Assembly (NCBI GenBank): GCA_016704325.1
Contig: JADJAG010000006.1
Coordinates: 264,470 to 328,469, forward strand
Direction: 5' to 3'
DNA from: Chitinophagaceae bacterium
Lineage (GTDB): Bacteria; Bacteroidota; Bacteroidia; Chitinophagales; UBA10324
DNA length: 64,000 nucleotides
Every line of letters begins with the position of its first letter. Within the stretch, counting starts at the first letter, position 1. The notes under the pieces are model-generated. The model was not told the DNA's origin. It worked only from the letters and a program-made list of their open reading frames with translations, and did not search any database. Positions 57,623 to 64,000 of the stretch are shown piece by piece. The translations under genes and the position numbers were made by a program.

Positions 57623-57827
57623 CAGGTCATGGCTGGCGCATGCGCTATGTTAGAAAGTAAAAGATCTTGATAAGGCAGGTTTTTTTGGTATCGTGAATAA
57701 GGGTTTCAACTGATGCGATGCTTAAACCGCAGTGGTTGCCGCAGGAAGTTCCTGAAGGGTGGTAGCCGGACACTGGCGAATTCCAGCCTACAACATACTT
57801 TCCTTCTTCATTTATTTATCTTGATGT

Positions 57828-57923
57828 ATGTCCCTAAAAGCACTCCAGTATCTTCCCAATCAATTATATTTCTACACATGCACCCACACCAATTGGTTAT
57901 CCCTTCCTGAAATAGTATTCTAA
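57828..57923 (+). pseudogene. RAYT N-terminal relic, second copy
   Basis: 31 codons, MSLKALQYLPNQLYFYTCTH then TNWLSLPEIVF and stop, match the start of the relic at 45088. Upstream DNA 57720-57790 also resembles its REP boundary (GGACACTGGCGAATTCCAG). The rest of the transposase is missing. Confidence 0.75.
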
Positions 57924-57975
57924 AAGTATTATGCTATGAAAGCACCAATACCTATCCATCTTTTCACATAACCGT

Positions 57976-58003
57976 TTGCATAGTTAGAAATTGCCTACTT
58001 TTA
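57976..58003 (+). promoter_or_regulatory. Possible promoter of the GH13 gene
   Basis: TTG at 57976-57978 and TACTTTTA at 57996-58003, with a 17-bp spacer, match the Bacteroidota consensus except for the final G. The ATG at 58038 is 34 bp further on. Confidence 0.4.
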
Positions 58004-58037
58004 ATTGTAAGTTTTCGCAACCGGTTAAACATTGCAC

Positions 58038-59510
58038 ATGAATAAGGATACCTCTGTTATGAAAAGATTGTTATCAGATAAACCCTGTGACAGCGTGGAT
58101 GTGCATTCCATTTTATCTTATTATCATATTCCGCTGCGTTCAAAAGGCAGGTTCATTATCAGCTTATTGGCACTGACGATTTGGATTGCTTCCTGCAAAA
58201 AACAGGAGCCGGATAATGATACGCCGATACCTATTGTCGAAGATACATTGACCTATGGCACTCCTATGCAGAATGTTCCGGCCACTGAAGATATTGTAAT
58301 GTATGAAGTGAATGAAAGGGCATACAGCATAAGTGGGGACTTTCGCGGCATCACCGACCGCATTGATTCAATAAAAGCACTTGGCATAAACGTGATTTGG
58401 CTCATGCCCATCCATCCCATCGGCACTATTCAATCCGTCAACTCACCATACTCCGTTCAAAATTACAAAGAGGTGAATCCGGAGTTTGGCGACTTGAGCG
58501 ATTTAAGAACCCTCGTTGACAGCGCACATAGCAGAAATATGGCCGTTATTTTGGATTGGGTGGCCAATCATACGGCCTGGGATAATCCATGGATCACCAA
58601 CACTTCCTGGTATTCTCAGGATGGGGCAGGTAATATCATCATTCCACCCGGCACTAACTGGCAGGATGTTGCTGATTTGGATTTTGATAATGCAGACATG
58701 CGGCTTGCCATGATCGATGCCATGAAGTATTGGATTCTTACCGCAAACATTGATGGCTTCCGCTGCGATGCTGCCGATATGGTACCATTTGAATTCTGGC
58801 AACAGGCCATCGATTCTCTTAACAGGTTGCCCGCACGAAAGCTGATCTTCCTTGCAGAAGGAGGAAGGGCAGACCACTTTACAGCCGGTTTTCAGTTGAA
58901 TTTTTCCTGGGACTTTTATGGAGGATTAAAAAATGTCTGGAGCAATGGTTATGCTGCCAGTTCGCTGTTCACGATTCATAGCAACGAGTATCTTGGAGTT
59001 CCAGCAGGTGCAGAAAAACTTCGTTTTACAACCAACCATGATGAATCAGCATGGGATGCCACACCCTATACTTTGTTTAACGGGGCAGACGGCGCATTGG
59101 CTGCATCCGTAGTTACATCTTATCTAGGTGGTGTTCCACTGATTTATAGCAGCCAGGAAGTAGGAAGAAGTACAACGGTTCCGTTTTTCAGTAATTCTCC
59201 GATCAACTGGAACAGTCATCCGGAAATGTTGCAAGCATATAAAAGTATTTTCTCATTTTATAATGCCTCCAATGCGCTAAGAAAAGGATCACTCACCACT
59301 TTTCCGAACAGCAATGTAGTTTGCTTTAGGAGGAACTATCAGGCAGAGGAAGTGTATGTAATAGTTAACACGAGGAACTATGCATTCAATTATATTTTAC
59401 CTGCCGAAGTAGCGAATGCAACCTGGAAGAATGCATTCGATAATAGCGATATTACTTTTGCCAATGCTGTTGTATTAAATGCATACGAATATCTGGTGAT
59501 CAGAAAATGA
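58038..59510 (+). CDS. GH13 alpha-amylase family lipoprotein
   Basis: From ATG 58038 it is 490 residues. A lipobox ends IWIASC (C53) after a hydrophobic stretch, so it should be lipid-anchored, although the 38-residue segment before the hydrophobic core is unusually long for a signal. All GH13 motifs are intact: DWVANH (173-178), GFRCDAADM with nucleophile D244, FLAEGG with acid/base E274, and TTNHDE with D335. The enzyme hydrolyses or transfers alpha-1,4-glucosyl bonds; periplasmic or surface starch/maltodextrin use is likely. It has no T9SS tail. The C-terminal beta domain (about 420-490) is typical of the family. Confidence 0.9.
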   Translation: MNKDTSVMKRLLSDKPCDSVDVHSILSYYHIPLRSKGRFIISLLALTIWIASCKKQEPDNDTPIPIVEDTLTYGTPMQNVPATEDIVMYEVNERAYSISGDFRGITDRIDSIKALGINVIWLMPIHPIGTIQSVNSPYSVQNYKEVNPEFGDLSDLRTLVDSAHSRNMAVILDWVANHTAWDNPWITNTSWYSQDGAGNIIIPPGTNWQDVADLDFDNADMRLAMIDAMKYWILTANIDGFRCDAADMVPFEFWQQAIDSLNRLPARKLIFLAEGGRADHFTAGFQLNFSWDFYGGLKNVWSNGYAASSLFTIHSNEYLGVPAGAEKLRFTTNHDESAWDATPYTLFNGADGALAASVVTSYLGGVPLIYSSQEVGRSTTVPFFSNSPINWNSHPEMLQAYKSIFSFYNASNALRKGSLTTFPNSNVVCFRRNYQAEEVYVIVNTRNYAFNYILPAEVANATWKNAFDNSDITFANAVVLNAYEYLVIRK

Positions 59511-59632
59511 TCAATGTTTTAACATTCAGATATCTGCCGGCAAGTGGAAATGGAATAAGCAATTAAATTACTTAGGTAGAATAGAGACAGGGAGTAAGCG
59601 CTTTTCTTCCTCCCCTGTCATTCTTAAATCGG

Positions 59633-60415
59633 CTAATTCTCTGCAATAAAAACTAAGAAATGATTCTGCAGGAAATGAAAATCATCAGCAATGTTGAATG
59701 TCTGTAACGACCTTGCAATAGTTTCTTCTACAACATGCTTTTCGTGATGGTTAATTGCAGCTGCCGCAGGGCCAGTGCCCATAAAACTTTTTACCCCATC
59801 GGCCAGACTGGCATAAAGGAACGGGCAGGCAACGACTGTTTTGTAAGTCAACTTCAATCCATTTCGTTCCAGGACGCTTTCAATTCTGCCATCTTCCGAT
59901 AATGCAAAAGGTCCGGGTGTACCCGGGGGAGGTGGGGGCAATAATGATCCGATGGATTTCAGTACCACACTGCCATCACTCATTTCCGGTTTGTCCCAGA
60001 TACCAATCACCAGCCGGCCACCGGGCTTCAATACCCGTTTGGCTTCCTGTAATGCATTTTCAAAACTGCCTGCATACTGGAACGAGTTGAATCCTGCCAC
60101 CACGTCAAAGTTGTTATCCTTAAAAGGCATAGCTTCAAGGTCTTCTTCCAGAAAGCTGTTGTTTGGATTGCGTAATCGTGCTACTTCCAATAAACCCGGA
60201 GCGGCGTCAATACCGATTAGTCCGGCTCCAGTTTTTATGGCCAGGCTGCTGAAGAGCCCCGCGCCGCATCCGGCATCTAACACTAAATGATCCGCAGTAA
60301 GGTGTAGCTGGTCGAGTACTTTTTTGTACATCGGCGTAAACCAGGGCTCAAAATGTTGTGCCCAGTACTGTGGTGCTACACTCCACAGTTTTCCCTGAAT
60401 TGTTTTTGTGCTCAT
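59633..60415 (-). CDS. Class I SAM-dependent methyltransferase
   Basis: From ATG 60415 (MSTKTIQGKLWSVAPQYWAQ) it is 260 residues; a longer frame to 60457 exists. The SAM-binding motif is VLDAGCGAGLFSSLA (motif I), then GIDAAPGLLEVAR (acidic D of motif II), NFDVVAGFNSFQYAG and VLKPGGRLVIGIW. This is the UbiE/Methyltransf_11 type. Substrate unknown. It lies downstream of the decayed AraC regulator on the same strand. Confidence 0.88.
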   Translation of the reverse strand: MSTKTIQGKLWSVAPQYWAQHFEPWFTPMYKKVLDQLHLTADHLVLDAGCGAGLFSSLAIKTGAGLIGIDAAPGLLEVARLRNPNNSFLEEDLEAMPFKDNNFDVVAGFNSFQYAGSFENALQEAKRVLKPGGRLVIGIWDKPEMSDGSVVLKSIGSLLPPPPPGTPGPFALSEDGRIESVLERNGLKLTYKTVVACPFLYASLADGVKSFMGTGPAAAAINHHEKHVVEETIARSLQTFNIADDFHFLQNHFLVFIAEN

Positions 60416-60503
60416 TGAATAGATGAATTTGTTTAGACCGCAAAAGTAGCGTTGCAATGAGGCACAGGTTTTTCTTAAAAGTCCGGAGAGTTGACTAATA
60501 AGG

Positions 60504-61429
60504 TCAAAGGGGCGATTCCTTCAACTTTTTTTGCAGCATAGTTGCAGGTGAGGTGTCAAAACGTTTTTTGTAAGCCCTGCTGAAATGAGAAACATTTTCA
60601 AATCCACTTTCATAAGCCGCTTCAGCAACAGTTTTACCCAAATGGCTGAGAAGGTGTTTGGCATTATGTAATCTCTTTTCCAATAGCCATTTTCCCGGTG
60701 TGGTGTATGATACAGCCGCAAAAATCTCTTTTATATGCAGACAGGCTGCGGTTGCTTAGCCTGGCAAATACTTCCAGCTTAAGGTTGAAACAAAAAATTA
60801 TCTTCCATTATTCTCTGCAATGCAACGCTTTGGGGTTCCTTCAATATTGAACTGAAGTAAGACTGTAAGACACTGTTGTCAGGGTTATCAGCAATGGTCA
60901 GGATCAGCTCGCTGAACTTCAGTTTTAAAAGGTACTGGTCCGGAACGTAATCGGAATTGAAATAGATCATCATCGTTTGAAAAAATGCAACGGTAGCAGC
61001 ATTCTTGCTGATGGTAATAACGGGTTCGTATTGTTCCTTAGGTTTAGGAAGGGGAGTAGCCTTGCTTTTCAGTACTTCACATATAAACTCATCCGGAACA
61101 AAAAATAAAAAGAAGCAAAACCTGGTTTCAAAAAACTGCTCTACAATGGTGGCTCCTTTTCTAACAAACACGCAACTGCCTTCGCGCAAGTCATAAGAGC
61201 CATGGGCCATATGCCAGATCTTTCTCCCTTCCACTACATAAATGATGTAATTGTATTGACTCCAGGTATCTTCATATTTGCTTTTTAACGGACAGTTATA
61301 AATGGAAAGAAGGGACTCACCACAACGGAATTGCTTGTAATGAGTTGGATTGCCTGCTATTTCCGAATACAGATTGAACAAGGGAAAAACGCTTTTATCA
61401 AATTTAGTAATTATATAATAATGCAACAA
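60504..61429 (-). pseudogene. AraC-family regulator broken by two frameshifts
   Basis: The first frame (61429 to 60779) encodes a sensor-type N-terminal domain to EDNFLFQP and stops. The next frame resumes LKLEVFARLSNRSLSAYKRD, and near 60720 a second shift leads into TTPGKWLLEKRLHNAKHLLS, EAAYESGFENVSHFSRAYKK and PATMLQ, ending TGA at 60504-60506. Put together, it is a normal AraC helix-turn-helix protein. The first break lies in a run of six T residues and could be a sequencing error. No ATG starts the first frame; TTG at 61429 follows an in-frame stop. Confidence 0.85.
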
Positions 61430-61625
61430 ATGCGCTGTATGGCAGCCTGTTCATGGGAGGAAATTTGAGTTCTTGTGACTACAAGAAAAATTGTAAAGGC
61501 AGATTTGTACAACGGTACTTAGAAAAGCGGTAGCAATGGGCAACAGGAAAACGGTCTCTCTTTGGTCCAAATTTGTAATCATAAGCGTTTATAAATTATC
61601 AAAATGCTCCTGCAGCCTTAATCAG

Positions 61626-61922
61626 GGGGTGTACTACAAATTGGATATAGATTATTGGGTGTTGAAATTGAGTATTGAGTATTGAGAATTTAGAATTTGA
61701 GAATTGAGTATTGAGAATTTGAGAATTGAGTATTTGTATAAGTGAGTAAAGCAGAGTAGTGATTACAGAATAGCAAGTGATCGGCTTCAGCAATTTAACC
61801 ATTTAGCAATTTAACAATTTAACCATTTAGCAATTTAGCCATTTAGCATTTAACATTTAACCATTTAACCATTTAATCATTTAACCCAACCAATCCTTGA
61901 CAAGATGAACGAATTGTCGTAC
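61626..61922. mobile_element. Non-autonomous element, family copy 4 (297 bp)
   Basis: Left end GGGGTGTACTACAAATTGG and right end CGAATTGTCGTAC are inverted. Flanks GCCTTAATCAG (61615-61625) and GCCCTAATCAG (61923-61933) differ at one of 11 positions. The interior shares GATTATTGGGTGTTGAAATT and GAGTAGTGATTACAGAATAG with copies 2 and 3, and has extra ATTGAGAATT and AACCATTT units, so length varies by minisatellite expansion. Confidence 0.78.
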
Positions 61923-61934
61923 GCCCTAATCAGA

Positions 61935-62608
61935 TGCTTGAAAAGACAGTTTGTTTCCTTTTCGTATGTTTGACTGGATGCAGCTTGCCAGGATTTGTAT
62001 TTATCTGTCTATTGTATGGGTGGTGTTCACCGAAGTGCGATGCGTAAAGGAAAAAGCCGCTGACTATAATCCGTGGAGTATCAGTTTACGATGGATACCG
62101 GCATATCAGGATGAATCCTGGGACAATGTTCGTACCGGCCTGCTCTGGTCGTTCAGCTTCCTGGGTGCTACACGCAGCAACCAATTCCTCATCTCTTGCT
62201 TTCTATTCTGCTTCCAGAAGGTACCGGCAGCATAGCAGACAGTTCTTTTCAACACAGATTCATGAGACGATGGAGTTGATGCCAAATGGACAACTCCGTT
62301 TTGCCACATACGATCTGCAAGGAATCCTGATGCCTTCAGCCAATGCTGTGATCAGTGCAGCAGGAAAGCCCGGAAAATGCATGTGGTGTCATGAATCAAA
62401 GGCACTTACCCTTTTTCAGGAGCAGGACGATGTACCCGGATATCTTACTGCTCAGGAATTTGTGGAACGTGTAGCATTAACTAACGAAGAGCTAACTGAA
62501 ATAAGGAATGCCTTGTCAACTGATCTGGTATTTGCCAACCAGTCGGACCACACGCTAAGTGAACTGCTTTACATCTCCTTCATGGAACCCTCTCTGCATA
62601 TCACATAG
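61935..62608 (+). pseudogene. Decayed lipoprotein gene with a CXXCH motif
   Basis: Three frames together look like one protein. A lipobox-like start (MLEKTVCFLFVCLTGCSLPG) is at 61935. A second frame gives VKEKAADYNPWSISLRWIPA and TGLLWSFSFLGA. A third gives ELMPNGQLRFATYDLQGILM and GKPGKCMWCHESKAL (CXXCH at 62378-62392), to the stop at 62608. CXXCH would bind heme c if exported, but a chance match is possible. At least two indels separate the parts. I cannot name the family; the 61951 and 62111 frames are not separate genes. Confidence 0.6.
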
Positions 62609-62929
62609 CAAATGAATGGGGGATTAACAATTGATGAAGCTACTAATGTTTTAGCTGATTTGCCAACACGAATATCCTGAGTTTCCTTTCCTTGGCCTCC
62701 TTCTACCAACGCGAAACCGTTGATTTGTTAGCTCCTTACAAACCGAAAAGGGTTCCGGAGTCAGCTATGGGAGTATTCTTTTTATGAGCCGGATTTTTTA
62801 AGGAATAGTTTAGGTAATCCAACTTCAGAGGGTTTGTGACTCACTAACTACTAACTACTCACTATTCAAGAATCACCCTTCCAACAAGTTATTCACTGTC
62901 TTCCTTCATTCTGTAATATCCGTTAATCT

Positions 62930-64000
62930 TGCGGAAACAAAATATGGATTTCTGATGAAACAAGCTGCTGTAAAAGCCAAAGCGTTAAAAGGAAAGGCCG
63001 TAAATCGAATAAGAGTAGTACTATATCCCATTTGAAGAAACCAGCAAATCTTTACAGTAATAGAGTGGCAGGCGATTTTGCGAAAGCAGATCTCCGGGTT
63101 GCAGAAATTCAGGATCACCAATGTGGGCACCGGTAAAGTTTTCAGCGACTACACCGTTTATAATACTGCTACGCAGAATTCATACAAAGTAGCGTTGCGC
63201 AGCAAAGATAACCCCCCCTTAATTTTTGCAGTTGCAACGATTTTAAAACAAATCAACTTGGAACCTCAAACACATTGAAGCCGTACCAGTGGAATCAACA
63301 AAAGCCAATATTGCCAAGCTGCCCAACAGAACTATGAACCTGCCTAACCACATCTATTTATCTTTCTTACCGTGGGAAGCAGAAAAGTAATGGCAAGAAT
63401 CGGTTCCAATAACAAGCCTGCATTTGAAAAACTTTTAAAGAGAATTCTTCGACCGCAGCAGCTTGCTCTTAAAGAAGATTCATACTTTAAGATGGAGCAA
63501 TTACCTGGGAAGGCCAAGGCATTAAATAACAGCACCATTCCGTTGTTATGATGATGCCTGGAATATATTATTCCAGTGCCGCGAGAAAATAAATCGGCAG
63601 AGCATTCATAGTAAAATATGATAAGAGCATTGCTCCGCCAATTGCCGATATGAAAGTGAAAATTATTTCCTTATCAAAAAGAGTGCGCTTCTGCCTCGGA
63701 GCCGGACAGGCCATTCTGGCTGATGATAACTAGGATTGGGGAAAACCATCCAGGCAATCGCCTATGCTGAGATTGATGGATCGGTATTTCGGAATAGAAA
63801 AATATGGATCGTTTGTCCGACCTCTCTGAAGTACCAATGTAGCAAAGTGAGATTGAAAAATTTACCAAAAGCACGGTTAGGTTGTTGGGAAATCTGCTGA
63901 ACAGGTTAAGAATCTATAAGGAAGATAAAAGAGCACTTACAAAATTGTGACCTATAATGTAATTTCCAATGACTGGGAAGTATATTAATGAGCAACAACC
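62930..64000 (+). pseudogene. SNF2-type helicase with SWIM zinc finger, heavily decayed
   Basis: Scattered frames fit an SNF2/SWIM helicase. LRKQISGLQKFRITNVGTGK and VFSDYTVYNTATQNSYKVAL lie at 63078-63210. A SWIM-like CSCNDFKTNQLGT starts at 63227, where the following TGC codon has lost a base before KHIEAV. FRCYDDAWNILFQCREK follows near 63540. The Walker A region GLGKTIQAIAYAEI is at 63733-63774 and is preceded by an in-frame stop, then RKIWIVCPTSLKYQC. The window ends in YNVISNDWEVY, close to the helicase motif after Ia. Many stops and shifts mean it is not functional. A full family member is about 1000 residues or more, so the remainder would lie beyond the window. Confidence 0.75.

Noticed and set aside
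62111..62608. Intact 165-residue gene
   Set aside because: Only the last two thirds looks like real protein, and it joins other-frame pieces upstream; treated as part of one decayed gene.
63674..63874. Minus-strand 66-residue frame
   Set aside because: It lies antisense to the recognisable GLGKTIQAIAYAE helicase remnant.

Overview
This window reads as the chromosome of a free-living Bacteroidota bacterium, most likely near the Chitinophagales/Saprospirales. Direct evidence is a type IX secretion system (T9SS) sortase PorU next to a PorV/PorQ-type barrel, at least seven proteins with type A T9SS C-terminal sorting domains, SprB repeats, a Hsp70 of the HscA type, and one good Bacteroidota promoter (TTG-N19-TAATTTTG). 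No rRNA, tRNA or CRISPR array was seen.

Layout. 1-2.2 kb: an 86-bp hairpin repeat array, a secreted T9SS cargo protein and a small mobile repeat. 2.3-5.9 kb (minus strand): LapA-like membrane protein, GT4/GT5-type glycosyltransferase and GH57 amylase, probably an alpha-glucan operon, then a REP-like cluster. 5.9-10.5 kb: NarL-type regulator, propeller sensor kinase, second NarL-type regulator. 10.9-17 kb: a giant SprB-repeat adhesin built from 453-bp tandem repeats, followed by two extra copies of its own sorting-domain end and terminator. 17-25.4 kb (minus strand): hscA, porU, porV. 25.5-30 kb: nested mobile repeats, an IS4-family element, tyrS and a Nudix hydrolase. 30-44 kb: outer-membrane barrels, DinB protein and a run of T9SS cargo (esterase-like, PKD, FG-GAP propellers, GH16 glucanase). 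44-45.3 kb: a REP array and a decayed REP-associated transposase. 45.7-55.9 kb: an RHS polymorphic toxin with a colicin D-type tRNase tip, its candidate immunity gene, and an array of displaced toxin tips and immunity-like genes. 56-59.5 kb: a delta-60 repeat T9SS protein and a GH13 lipoprotein. 59.6-64 kb: a methyltransferase, then three decayed genes (AraC regulator, CXXCH lipoprotein, SNF2/SWIM helicase).

How it fits together. PorU/PorV process and attach sorting-domain cargo, and much of the window is such cargo: adhesins, glycan hydrolases and propeller proteins. The regulator-kinase-regulator set lies just upstream of the SprB adhesin and may control it. The RHS locus is a contact-competition module with historical toxin and immunity cassettes kept behind the current tip.

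The most interesting parts are the colicin D-type RHS tip and the displaced cassette array with repeated 3' ends (53.9-56 kb), a four-copy non-autonomous element family with ends resembling GTACGACAA and 7-12 bp flanking direct repeats (2.0, 25.8, 29.8 and 61.6 kb), and the tandemly copied sorting-domain ends after the SprB gene. All family calls come from reading motifs; no database search was run.
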